Shown here: one piece after another, positions 56,653-64,000 of the stretch
Layout: each line of letters opens with the position of its first letter
Numbering within the stretch: position 1 is the stretch's first letter
From: Phaeospirillum tilakii
GTDB lineage: Bacteria > Pseudomonadota > Alphaproteobacteria > Rhodospirillales > Magnetospirillaceae
NCBI RefSeq assembly: GCF_042683125.1
Contig: NZ_JBHUIY010000015.1
Location: forward strand, 1-64,000
Reading direction: 5' to 3'
DNA length: 64,000 bases
Notes under the pieces: model-generated
What the model saw: the letters and a program-made list of their open reading frames with translations, nothing else
What the model was told of the DNA's origin: nothing
Database searches by the model: none
Position numbers and translations under genes: made by a program

Positions 56653-57495
56653 CTACACCACCAGACCGCGCACCAGCCCGACCGCGCCGAGCTGGGCATA
56701 ATCGGCCGGGGTCAGCTTGACCGCCTGGGCCAGCGGGTCCTCGCGGCGCAGCCGCCCCGACAGCCGCGCCGCCACCTCGACGGTGATCGCGGTCTGCAAC
56801 CGCAGCCGGAGGTCGCGCACCTGCGGCACCAGCAGGCGGGCGCGCAGGATCAGCCCATCGGTCAGATCCAGGATGCGGTCGAACACCCGGCGCAGTTCGG
56901 GCGGGCTGGCCTTCTGGTGCAGCACCGAGCGGTCGAGCCCGACCGCCGCCAGCATGTCGACCGGCAGATAGACCCGGTCGAGCCGGTCCAGATCCTTGGC
57001 GCAGTCCTGGAGATGATTGAGCACCTGAAGCGCCGCGCACAGCGCGTCGCTGGCGGCGAAGGTGGCGGGGGATTCGCCGTGCAGGGTCAGCAGGAACCGC
57101 CCGACCGGCGCCGCCGACGACTGGCAATAGGCCAGCAGATCGTCCCAGTCGGCGCAGTAATTACGGCGGGCGTCGCGGCGAAAGGCGTTGAGCAACTCGG
57201 CGGCGGTGTCGATCAGGGCCGGATCGCCCTTGACCGCGGCGCGGTAGCGGGTGGCGAGGATCTGCTCCGGCCCGGCCTCGCCGCCCTTCAGCGCCCGGTC
57301 CAGCGCGTCAAGCGCGGCGACCTTGCCGTCAGGGCTCAACGCGGCGGAATCCGAGATGTCGTCGGCATGGCGGGCGAAGTGATAATAGTCCATCACCGTC
57401 GCCCGCGTCGCCGCCGACAGCAGCAGCGAGGCGACCGGGAAGTTTTCCTCGCGCGCGCTCTTGCTGGCGGCGGGCAGGGGGGCGGCGACGGTCAC
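56653..57495 (-). CDS. hpnC: Hydroxysqualene synthase HpnC
   Basis: A 280-residue trans-prenyltransferase that turns presqualene diphosphate into hydroxysqualene. ENFPVASLLLSAATRATVMD and the first aspartate motif ARHADDISDS (D45-D49) mark the N-terminus. YCQSSAAPVGRFLLTLHGES is an HpnC hallmark. The second aspartate motif is VLNHLQDCAKDLDRL. These separate it from HpnD, which starts with a SSFY-type segment. The start is a GTG with AAGGA upstream. It forms an operon with hpnE and is divergent from the NDUFAF6-like gene. Confidence 0.9.
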   Translation of the reverse strand: MTVAAPLPAASKSAREENFPVASLLLSAATRATVMDYYHFARHADDISDSAALSPDGKVAALDALDRALKGGEAGPEQILATRYRAAVKGDPALIDTAAELLNAFRRDARRNYCADWDDLLAYCQSSAAPVGRFLLTLHGESPATFAASDALCAALQVLNHLQDCAKDLDRLDRVYLPVDMLAAVGLDRSVLHQKASPPELRRVFDRILDLTDGLILRARLLVPQVRDLRLRLQTAITVEVAARLSGRLRREDPLAQAVKLTPADYAQLGAVGLVRGLVV

Positions 57496-57575
57496 GGCAC
57501 GATCCTTCCATGGACGGCGGGGGAAATCGGCCGCATATATGACACGTCTTGCCGGCCCGCAACAGATCCCTGCCG

Positions 57576-58355
57576 ATGTCTTCCGCCGCCCATATCCTCG
57601 ACCTGCTGCGCCATGGCGACCGCGAACGCTTCGTCGCCGCCCTGTTCGCGCCGCCCGACCGCCGCGACGACCTGATCGCCCTCTACGCCCTCAACGTCGA
57701 GCTGGCGCGGATCCGCGAGCAGGCGCGCGAGCCGATCGCCGGGCTGATCCGGCTGCAATGGTGGCGCGATTCCGTGCTGGGCGGGCAGGGCGGCGACGGA
57801 CACCCGCTGGTCGGGCCGCTGCGCGCCCTCATCGCCCGCCACCGCCTCGATCCCGAGCGGATCGACCGCTTGCTGATCCTGCGCGAACGCGATTTCGCCG
57901 ACGAGCCGCCGCCCGACCTCGCCGCCGCCGAGGAGCTGGCCACCGCCGGCCCGGTCGCGCTGGCGGATCTGGCCCTGACCCTGCTGGCGGCCGATGATGA
58001 AGCCAACCGGGCCGCCGCCGCCGGGGTCGCCCGTGCCTGGGGGCTGCTCGGCCATCTGCGCGCCTTGGCCCATCATCGCGCCCTTGGCCGCCGCACCGTG
58101 CCCGAATCGGCGGAGGAGGGGCTGTCGGCCCAGGCCCGCGCCCTGGCCGACCGCGCCGCCGCCGCGCTTGCCGCCGCCCGGGCGCAGCGTGGAACCACGC
58201 CAGCCGCTCTGCCGCTGCTGCTGCCGGCGCTTCAGGCCGATGCTCATCTGCGGGCGCTGCGCCGTGCCGGCTGGAATCCGCTCGATCCCGCGCTGGCGCG
58301 TCCTCGGCCGCGACCGCTGGCGCTGACCTGGGCGGCATGGCGCCGCCGGATCTGA
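57576..58355 (+). CDS. Squalene/phytoene-synthase-family protein lacking catalytic motifs (NDUFAF6-like)
   Basis: A 259-residue protein with the helical fold of squalene/phytoene synthases (LFAPPDRRDDLIALYALNVE, LIRLQWWRDSVLGG, GVARAWGLLGHLRAL). The aspartate-rich motifs that bind diphosphate are gone: the DDxxD position reads ELARIRE and the second motif reads LLGHLRALAHH. This matches the NDUFAF6-like group, whose mitochondrial member helps assemble respiratory complex I. The start is the ATG at 57576, not an upstream TTG. Its position beside hpnC may reflect common ancestry, but I infer a non-catalytic role. Confidence 0.75.
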   Translation: MSSAAHILDLLRHGDRERFVAALFAPPDRRDDLIALYALNVELARIREQAREPIAGLIRLQWWRDSVLGGQGGDGHPLVGPLRALIARHRLDPERIDRLLILRERDFADEPPPDLAAAEELATAGPVALADLALTLLAADDEANRAAAAGVARAWGLLGHLRALAHHRALGRRTVPESAEEGLSAQARALADRAAAALAAARAQRGTTPAALPLLLPALQADAHLRALRRAGWNPLDPALARPRPRPLALTWAAWRRRI

Positions 58356-58489
58356 GCCCGGATCCCCGGATCCTGGTCAACCAACCCCGGTCCGTCCGGC
58401 CTGGAGAGCAAGGGGGATGGTTTTGTCGTTTGATGGGGAGAGGAGATGCTGGGGTGTGGCTTGTTTGATGAGGGTCGATGCATTTGTCG

Positions 58490-58505
58490 CATAATGTGTA
58501 TTATG
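58490..58505. repeat. AT-rich inverted repeat CATAAT-N4-ATTATG
   Basis: A perfect 6-base dyad around GTGT in an otherwise GC-rich gap between two convergent genes. No promoter or gene is evident here, so its role is unknown. Confidence 0.4.
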
Positions 58506-58550
58506 ACGACGAAACCGAGGGCAGGGCGCGGATCATCGGATCAGCCGCGA

Positions 58551-60257
58551 TCACCCCCGGTCGATCGCGTCGCCGCTGGTAATCGGCGGATCGATCTGGT
58601 TGCGTTGGTGAACCAGGGTTCGGGTCACCGTCTCCGCATCAAGACCGGCCGACCGCAGCACCAGCCCGGCCAGTTGCAGGCTGGCCTCGACCGTTTCCGG
58701 TACCACCGCGCTGGCGCCGGCACTGCGCAGGATTTCCTTCTGCGCCAGATCATGGGCCCGGGCGATGATGGTCAATCCCGGCACCGCCTGCCGGATCTGC
58801 GCCACCGCCCGCTCCGCCGTGCGCGGCTTGTTGACGGTGATCACCGCCGCCCGCGCCCGGGCGATCCCGGCCGACCGCAGCACCCCGGGCTGGCCGGCAT
58901 CGCCATAATAGACCGGCAGCCCGGCCCCGCGCGCCCGCGCCACCCGGTCGATGTCGAGGTCGAGCGCGATGTAATCGAGCCCATGCTCCTCCAGCGCCCG
59001 GGCGATGGTCCGCCCGCTGCGGCCATAACCGGCGATCACCACATGGCCGCTCTTGTGCTCGGCACCGGGATTGAACAGGTCCGCGGCCGAATGGCTCTTC
59101 AGTTTCAGCGCCAGCCGCCGGCTGATCCCGGCCAGCCCCGGAGTGATCACCATCGACAACGCCACCGCCGCCAGCAGGGTCTGGGCCTGGTCGGCGGACA
59201 GCAGATGCAATTCATGGGCCCGGCCGAACACCACGAAAGCGAATTCGCCGGTCTGGGCCAGCAACAGGCCGACCCGCAGGGCCTGGATCGCCCCGATCCC
59301 CGCCACCACCCCGCACAGGCCGATCAGCAGCGCCTTGGCCAGCGCCAGCACCACGGTCAGCCCGATCACCCGGTCGAGATGGGCGGCAACGAACGGCAGG
59401 TTGATCGACATGCCGACGGTGATGAAGAACAGGCCGAGCAGCAGGCCGCGGAACGGCTCGATATCGGCCTCGACCTGATGGCGATAGGAGGAATCCGCCA
59501 CCATCAGCCCGGCGAGAAAGGCCCCCAGCGCCATCGACATCCCGGCCTGGGCGGTGGCCCAGCCGACCGCCAGCACCAGCAGCAGATTGGCGGCGGTAAA
59601 CAGTTCCGGGGTGCGGATGGTGCCGAGATAGCGATAGCCCGGCCGCAGCACCAGCCGGCCGAGCAGATAGATGCTGAGCACCGCCAGCGCCGCCTTGACC
59701 CCGGCCAGCCCCAGCGCGGTGGCGATCTGCCCGGGCGATTCGGCTAGCAGCGGCAGCAGCACCAGCAGCGGAATCACCACCAGATCCTGGAAGATCAGCA
59801 CCGCGACGGCGATGCGGCCGTGATGGCTGACCGCCTCGTTGCGCTCGACCAGGATCGCCAGCACCGTGGCGGTCGAGGAAAAGGACAGGGTCACCCCCAC
59901 CACCAGCGCCACCGGCGGCGCCAGCCCACAGGCCAGCCCGGCCAGGGCAAACACCGCCCCGCAGGCCACCACCTGCAACAGCCCGAGCCCGAAGATCATC
60001 CGCCTCAACGTGCGCAACCGCGCCAGCGGCAGATCGAGCCCGATCGAAAACAGCAGGAACACCACCCCCAGCTCGGCCAGCGGCCGGGTGATCTCGGCCT
60101 CGATCGACACCGGCCCCGGGGTGTGCGGCCCGAGCGCGATGCCGGCGACCAGATAGCCCAGCACCGAGGGCACCCCCAGGCGCTGGAACAGCGGCACCAC
60201 CACCACCGCCCCCGCCAGCAGGCTCAGCACCACCAACTGGGGATCGGTGATCGTCAT
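58551..60257 (-). CDS. Kef-type cation/H+ antiporter with a TrkA-N domain
   Basis: A 568-residue CPA2 antiporter, likely K+ (or Na+)/H+. The membrane domain (about 1-385, roughly 12 helices) contains LGYLVAGIALGPHTPG, FLLFSIGLDLP, SFSSTATVLAIL, IFQDLVVIPLLVLLPLL and MALGAFLAGLMVADS. The C-terminal RCK/TrkA-N domain begins HVVIAGYGRSGRTIARALEE, with the Rossmann GxGxxG that binds NAD(H). Ligand gating, as by glutathione in KefC, is possible but not visible in sequence. It starts MTITDPQLVVLSLLAGAVVV and stands alone. Confidence 0.92.
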   Translation of the reverse strand: MTITDPQLVVLSLLAGAVVVVPLFQRLGVPSVLGYLVAGIALGPHTPGPVSIEAEITRPLAELGVVFLLFSIGLDLPLARLRTLRRMIFGLGLLQVVACGAVFALAGLACGLAPPVALVVGVTLSFSSTATVLAILVERNEAVSHHGRIAVAVLIFQDLVVIPLLVLLPLLAESPGQIATALGLAGVKAALAVLSIYLLGRLVLRPGYRYLGTIRTPELFTAANLLLVLAVGWATAQAGMSMALGAFLAGLMVADSSYRHQVEADIEPFRGLLLGLFFITVGMSINLPFVAAHLDRVIGLTVVLALAKALLIGLCGVVAGIGAIQALRVGLLLAQTGEFAFVVFGRAHELHLLSADQAQTLLAAVALSMVITPGLAGISRRLALKLKSHSAADLFNPGAEHKSGHVVIAGYGRSGRTIARALEEHGLDYIALDLDIDRVARARGAGLPVYYGDAGQPGVLRSAGIARARAAVITVNKPRTAERAVAQIRQAVPGLTIIARAHDLAQKEILRSAGASAVVPETVEASLQLAGLVLRSAGLDAETVTRTLVHQRNQIDPPITSGDAIDRG

Positions 60258-60313
60258 CGAAGCTCTCTTTCCGTCACCGTCCCGTCCGCCCCCTGCCCTG
60301 CCCCGCTCTCGGT

Positions 60314-61099
60314 TCAGGCCGGGTCGGGCAGCTCCAGCACCATGCCATCATGGGCCGGTTCGACCCCGGGCGGCAATCGGCGCCGCAGGGTCTGGTAATC
60401 GAGCCGCGACCCCATGTGGGTCAGCACGGTGCGGCGCGGCCGGAAGCGTTCGACCCAGGCCAGCACCTTGCCGACATCGGCATGGGTCGGGTGGGGCTCG
60501 TCGACCAGACAGCCGACGATCAGCAAATCGAGCCCCTCCAGCGCCGGCAGCGATTCTTCGGGGAATTCGACCACGTCGGTGCAATAGGCGGCATCGCCGA
60601 TCCGCAGCCCGAGCGAGCGGCAATAGCCGTGATCCTGATCGATCGGCCGCACGGTCAGGTTGCCGACCTCAAACGGCCCCGCGACGATGCGGGGCTCCAG
60701 CATCGGCCGGTAGATCACCCCCTGATAGCCGGGATCGAGCGGCTCGAAGGCATAGCCGAACCGCTCGCGCGCGGTGGCCAGCATCTCGGCGCTGCCCCAG
60801 GCCGGCAGGAACGCGCGGGTGACGCGGTTGATCTCGCGCAGATCGTCGAGCCCGTGCAGATGGTCGGCATGGTCGTGGGTCCACACCACCGCGTCGAGCC
60901 GCCGCACCCCGGCATCGAGCAACTGGGCGCGCAGATCGGGGGGCGTATCGACCAGCAGCCGGGTGCCGGCGGCGCTTTCGACCAGGATCGCGGCGCGGCG
61001 GCGGCGGTTGCGGTCCTCGTTGGGATCGCACCGCCCCCACCCCGCCGAAATCCCCGGCACCCCCGCCGCGCCGCCGCAGCCGAGAATGGTGATCCTCAT
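60314..61099 (-). CDS. MBL-fold metallohydrolase (PhnP-like)
   Basis: A 261-residue metallo-beta-lactamase-fold phosphodiesterase. The metal-binding motif is VVWTHDHADHLHGLDDLREI, followed by downstream ligands in PIDQDHGY, YCTDVVEFPEE and VLTHMGSRLDY. It starts MRITILGCGGAAGVPGISAG, and the region with GWGRCDPNEDRNRRRRAA is typical of PhnP-like phosphoribosyl cyclic phosphodiesterases. In alphaproteobacteria such genes often follow tatD and metG rather than phn genes, so the in vivo substrate is uncertain. It overlaps tatD by ATGA. Confidence 0.85.
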   Translation of the reverse strand: MRITILGCGGAAGVPGISAGWGRCDPNEDRNRRRRAAILVESAAGTRLLVDTPPDLRAQLLDAGVRRLDAVVWTHDHADHLHGLDDLREINRVTRAFLPAWGSAEMLATARERFGYAFEPLDPGYQGVIYRPMLEPRIVAGPFEVGNLTVRPIDQDHGYCRSLGLRIGDAAYCTDVVEFPEESLPALEGLDLLIVGCLVDEPHPTHADVGKVLAWVERFRPRRTVLTHMGSRLDYQTLRRRLPPGVEPAHDGMVLELPDPA

Positions 61100-61869
61100 C
61101 CCGCCACCCGGGGGAACAGGCGGTGGAAATTGGCGGTGGTGGCCTCGGCCAGCGCGGCGGGGGAAACCCCCTTCAGCTCGGCCAGCCGGGCGGCGGTCAG
61201 GGCGACATAGGCCGGTTCGTTGCGCTTGCCGCGATGGGGAATCGGGGCGAGATAGGGGGCGTCGGTCTCGACCAGCAGCCGGTCGAGCGGCACGGCGGCG
61301 AAGGTCTCGCGCAGCGCCTCGGCGGTCTTGAAGGTCATGATCCCCGAGGCGGACAGGTAAAAACCGAGCTTCAGCATCCGTTCCGCCAGGGCCGGGCCGC
61401 CGCTGAAACAATGGATCACCGCCCCGAACGGGCCCAGGGCGCTCTCCTCTTCCAGGATCGCGGCGGTGTCCTCGTCGGCATCGCGGGTATGCACCACCAG
61501 CGGCAGGCCGCTCTGGCGGGCGGCGGCGATATGGGCGCGGAACGCCGCCCGCTGCGCCTCGCGCGGGCTCTTGTCGTAGTAATAATCGAGGCCGGTCTCG
61601 CCCAGGCCGACCACCTTGGGATGGTCGGCCAGCGCCAGCAGCCGCTCGGCCGTCGCCTCCTCGTTGCCGGCCTCGTGCGGATGCAGGCCGACGGTGCAAT
61701 AGACCGAGGCAAAGCGTTCCGCCACCGCCAGCACCGCCGCGTGGCGCGACAGGTGGGTGCCGATGCTCAGCATCAGCCCGATTCCGGCCCGCTCCGCCCG
61801 CGCCACCACCTCGTCCAGTTCGGCGGCGAAATCGGGAAAATCGAGATGGCAATGGCTGTCGACCAGCAT
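61096..61869 (-). CDS. tatD: TatD-family metal-dependent hydrolase
   Basis: A 257-residue TIM-barrel hydrolase (TatD/YcfH group), probably a DNase or D-aminoacyl-tRNA deacylase-like enzyme. It starts MLVDSHCHLDFPDFAAELDE, the HxH metal site. Further ligands are GLGETGLDYYYDKSPREAQR, VVHTRDADEDTAAIL, VIHCFSGG and LLVETDAPYLAPIPHRGKRN. The gene overlaps the MBL gene and is in the usual metG-tatD-MBL order. Confidence 0.93.
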   Translation of the reverse strand: MLVDSHCHLDFPDFAAELDEVVARAERAGIGLMLSIGTHLSRHAAVLAVAERFASVYCTVGLHPHEAGNEEATAERLLALADHPKVVGLGETGLDYYYDKSPREAQRAAFRAHIAAARQSGLPLVVHTRDADEDTAAILEEESALGPFGAVIHCFSGGPALAERMLKLGFYLSASGIMTFKTAEALRETFAAVPLDRLLVETDAPYLAPIPHRGKRNEPAYVALTAARLAELKGVSPAALAEATTANFHRLFPRVAG

Positions 61870-61887
61870 GGCACCAACCCCTTGATT

Positions 61888-61940
61888 GCGTGGGCGCCGC
61901 CCACACCCGCCAAGGGCCGCAAGGCCCTTGGAACCCGTTG
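61888..61940. repeat. Intergenic repeat, left-half unit, copy H
   Basis: GCGTGGGCGCCGCCCACAC, then CCCGCCAAGGGCC and GCAAGGCCCTTGGAACCC closely match the left half of copies A and D. It lies between the metG stop and the tatD start, inside a leftward gene cluster, where it could attenuate or process the transcript. Confidence 0.75.
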
Positions 61941-61944
61941 CTTT

Positions 61945-63498
61945 TTAAGGCGTTTCCGGCTCGACGAAGCGGGGGAACACCCCCTGCGGCGCCGGCAGGG
62001 GGGTGCCGGCGGTCAGGCGGCCGGTGGGACCGAAGCGGTCGAACCCCCTGCCCTGCTCCGCCACCCCGACCTGATCGAGCAGCCGCCCGGCCGAGGTCGG
62101 CATGAAGGGTTGCAGCAGGGTGGCGACGGCGCGGATGGTCTCGGCCAGCACGTACAGCACGGTCTGCATCCGCGCCGGGTCGGTCTTGCGCAGGGTCCAC
62201 GGCGCCTGACGATCGACATAGACGTTGGCGGCGCGGATCACCACCCAGATCGCCTCGAGGCCCTCGTGGAAGGCCTGGCGGTCGATCGCGTCGCGCAGGG
62301 TGGCCAGCAGCGCGTCGGCGGCGCCGAGCAAGGCGTGGTCGTCGTCGGTGAAATCGGGCTGGGGGGTGGGGACCACCCCGCCGCAATTCTTGGCGATCAT
62401 CGACAGCACCCGCTGGGCGAGGTTGCCGAGATCGTTGGCGAGTTCGCTGTTGATGCGGCCGATCATCGCCTTGTGGCTGAAATCGCCGTCATTGCCGAAC
62501 GGCACCTCGCGCAGCACGAAGAAGCGGAACGGATCGAGCCCGTAGGTGTCGATCAGCGCCAGCGGATCGATCACGTTGCCGAGCGACTTCGAGATCTTCT
62601 GCCCCTCGTTGGTCCACCAGCCATGAGCGAACACGCGGCGCGGCGGCTCCAGCCCGGCGGCCATCAGCAGCGCCGGCCAGTAGACGGCGTGGAAGCGCAG
62701 GATGTCCTTGCCGACGACATGATGGACCACCGGCCAGAACCGCTCGAACAGCGCGCCGCCGGCCGGATAGCCGACCGCGGTCATATAGTTGGTCAGGGCG
62801 TCGATCCACACATACATGATGTGTTTTTCGTCGCCCGGCACCGGGATGCCCCATTTGAAGCTGGTGCGCGACACCGACAGGTCCTGCAACCCGCCCTTGA
62901 CGAAGCTGATCACCTCGTTGCGGCGCGAGGCCGGCGCCACCGCGTCGGGATTGGCCTCGTACCAGTCGAGCAGGCGCTGCTGCCACGCCGACAGGCGGAA
63001 GAAGTAGCTCGGCTCCTTGACCCATTCGACCGGGGCGCCGGTGGGGGCGAGGCGGCTGCCGTTGGGGCCGGCGACCAGTTCGTCCTCGCCGTAGAACGCC
63101 TCGTCGCGCACCGCGTACCAGCCCTCGTAATGGCCGAGGGTGATTTCGCCGCGCTCGACCAGGGTGGTCCACAGCGCCTCGCAGGCGGCATGATGGCGCG
63201 GCTCGGTGGTGCGGATGAAATCGTCGTTGCTGGCGCCGAGCCGGGCGGCGAGGTCGCGGAAATTGGCCGAATTGAGATCGGCCAGCGCCTGCGGGGTGAT
63301 CCCCGCCGCCTCGGCCGATTTCTCGACCTTCTGACCGTGTTCGTCGGTGCCGGTCAGGAAGCGGACATCGAACCCGTCGAGCCGCTTGAAGCGGGCCAGC
63401 ACGTCGCAGGCGACGGTGGTGTAGGCATGGCCGATATGGGGCTTGTCGTTGACATAATAGATCGGCGTCGTGACGTAAAAAGCCTTGGCCCCGGTCAT
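61945..63498 (-). CDS. metG: Methionyl-tRNA synthetase
   Basis: A 517-residue class I synthetase of the short MetG2 type. It starts MTGAKAFYVTTPIYYVNDKP and has the HIGH motif in PHIGHAYTTVACDVLAR. The KMSKS loop is GQKISKSLGNVIDP. FLTGTDEHGQKVEKSA, WFRLSAW-like FFRLSAWQQRLLDWYEANPD and the anticodon-binding segment are present. It lacks the extra C-terminal tRNA-binding domain of the long form. It lies 48 nt after holB and before tatD, the usual order. Confidence 0.97.
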   Translation of the reverse strand: MTGAKAFYVTTPIYYVNDKPHIGHAYTTVACDVLARFKRLDGFDVRFLTGTDEHGQKVEKSAEAAGITPQALADLNSANFRDLAARLGASNDDFIRTTEPRHHAACEALWTTLVERGEITLGHYEGWYAVRDEAFYGEDELVAGPNGSRLAPTGAPVEWVKEPSYFFRLSAWQQRLLDWYEANPDAVAPASRRNEVISFVKGGLQDLSVSRTSFKWGIPVPGDEKHIMYVWIDALTNYMTAVGYPAGGALFERFWPVVHHVVGKDILRFHAVYWPALLMAAGLEPPRRVFAHGWWTNEGQKISKSLGNVIDPLALIDTYGLDPFRFFVLREVPFGNDGDFSHKAMIGRINSELANDLGNLAQRVLSMIAKNCGGVVPTPQPDFTDDDHALLGAADALLATLRDAIDRQAFHEGLEAIWVVIRAANVYVDRQAPWTLRKTDPARMQTVLYVLAETIRAVATLLQPFMPTSAGRLLDQVGVAEQGRGFDRFGPTGRLTAGTPLPAPQGVFPRFVEPETP

Positions 63499-63546
63499 CG
63501 GCGGTCCTCCGTCCTTGGGTGGAGCGGACGCCGCCCCGGCGGCCCG

Positions 63547-64000
63547 CTAGCCGGCCGCGCGACGCGCGAGTCGCTCCACGGTGAGAAAAGCCCCCAGCAC
63601 CACCTGCTTGCGGTCAAGATAGACCGCTTCGGCGCGGGCGAAGAGAAGGCTGATCTTTTCCCACACCTCCAGCCATTGATCAAGGCTGGCCGCCGCATGC
63701 AGCCGTCCCATCAGGGCCGCTTCGCCCGCCACCACCTCGCCGCCCGGCTCGGGCCCGGCCGCGCCGGCCCGCACCAGCCGGGCCAGCCACCAGCCGAACA
63801 GTTCGGTAACGGTGGCGTACAATTCGCCGGCCTCGGGCCGGGCCATCCGGTCGGCGAAGCCATGCAGCGCCGGCAGGTCGAGCCGGGGCAGCCCGGCCAG
63901 CAGCCCGACCATCTCGCGATAGAGATCAAGCCCGCCCCCGGCGGCGAGGCCGAGGGCGCGGCCGATGCTGCCCTCCCCCAGCCGGGCCAGGGCGCGGCGG
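63547..64000 (-). CDS. holB: DNA polymerase III delta' subunit, C-terminal part (cut by window edge)
   Basis: The last ~150 residues of a clamp-loader subunit whose start lies beyond 64000. The reading frame stays open to the edge (LGEGSIGRALGLAAGGGLDL then YREMVGLLAGLP). The C-terminal helical part (LYATVTELFGWWLARLVRAG, WLEVWEKISLLFARAEAVYL, DRKQVVLGAFLTVERLAR) is typical of alphaproteobacterial HolB. The neighbour order holB-metG-tatD supports the call. The ATPase domain is not in view. Confidence 0.88.
   Translation of the reverse strand, partial: RRALARLGEGSIGRALGLAAGGGLDLYREMVGLLAGLPRLDLPALHGFADRMARPEAGELYATVTELFGWWLARLVRAGAAGPEPGGEVVAGEAALMGRLHAAASLDQWLEVWEKISLLFARAEAVYLDRKQVVLGAFLTVERLARRAAG

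Noticed and set aside
56653..57495. HpnD instead of HpnC
   Set aside because: ENFPVAS and YCQSSAAPVGRFLLTLHGE-type segments mark HpnC; the HpnD-type SSFY start is absent.
57576..58355. HpnD or phytoene synthase
   Set aside because: Both aspartate-rich catalytic motifs are missing, so it is assigned to the NDUFAF6-like group.

Overview
The window is a GC-rich, gene-dense stretch of chromosome from an alphaproteobacterium, most likely of the Rhodospirillales (Rhodospirillum/Magnetospirillum-like). The gene content points there: hopanoid genes hpnC and hpnE, an aerobic-type cob cluster with a fused CobL, an Ala/Pro-rich proteome, an NDUFAF6-like squalene-synthase relative, the holB-metG-tatD-MBL order, and a CheY/STAS/CheA cluster. 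I see no CRISPR array, transposase, prophage or integrase. The one clearly accessory item is a stand-alone MmeI-like restriction-modification gene next to tRNA-Thr.

Layout. 1-1.5 kb: the start of a chemotaxis operon (STAS, CheY, CheA) read leftward from a strong sigma70-type promoter. 1.8-3.8 kb: leuA behind a short Leu/Val-rich leader peptide. 3.9-6.3 kb: a membrane GAF/PAS sensor that ends in a degenerate Hpt domain. 6.5-8.9 kb: a hemerythrin, NnrS-like and DUF2249 operon behind an FNR/NnrR-type box. 9-10.2 kb: nhaA. 10.3-13.3 kb: the RM enzyme, then tRNA-Thr. 13.7-18.7 kb: an AcoR-type regulator divergent from an aldehyde/alcohol dehydrogenase pair that carries a good sigma54 promoter. 18.8-22.6 kb: dapF-mtaB-ftsY, in which FtsY has an unusual membrane/PAS-like N-terminus. 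23-25.3 kb: a periplasmic Cache protein and a methyl-accepting chemotaxis protein. 25.3-29.8 kb: small membrane proteins, a ParA-like ATPase, a methyltransferase/GT-C pair and a bacteriohemerythrin. 29.9-36.6 kb: bcp, glnE and a YhdP-like protein. 36.7-40.7 kb: cobJIH and cobL. 40.8-46.3 kb: erpA, a lone receiver, dnaE, a flavin reductase and rpoZ. 46.4-52.9 kb: a lipoprotein, a cyclophilin-like protein, ackA, a MaoC-Pta fusion and a divergent PatZ-type acetyltransferase. 53-55.3 kb: hcp and sodB. 55.4-58.4 kb: hpnE, hpnC and the NDUFAF6-like gene. 58.6-64 kb: a Kef-type antiporter, an MBL phosphodiesterase, tatD, metG and the end of holB.

How it works together. Several blocks suit a motile bacterium moving between oxic and anoxic or nitrosative conditions. 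These are energy taxis (che genes, Cache/MCP), NO and oxygen handling (hcp, hemerythrins, NnrS-like/DUF2249), acetate and alcohol metabolism (AcoR/ALDH/ADH, Pta-AckA, PatZ), B12 synthesis and hopanoids. Two near-identical TTGAY-N4-GTCAA boxes, before the DUF2249 operon and before hcp, suggest a shared CRP/FNR-family NO or anaerobic regulator.

A family of GC-rich intergenic repeats (core CCCGCCAAGGGCC and its inverse) sits at many gene ends. Some copies end in a hairpin with a T-run and look like terminators. The features I found most unusual are the membrane-anchored, PAS-fused FtsY, the sensor with a His-less Hpt domain, the shared FNR-type boxes, the hpnC-hpnE pair without hpnD, and the repeat family.
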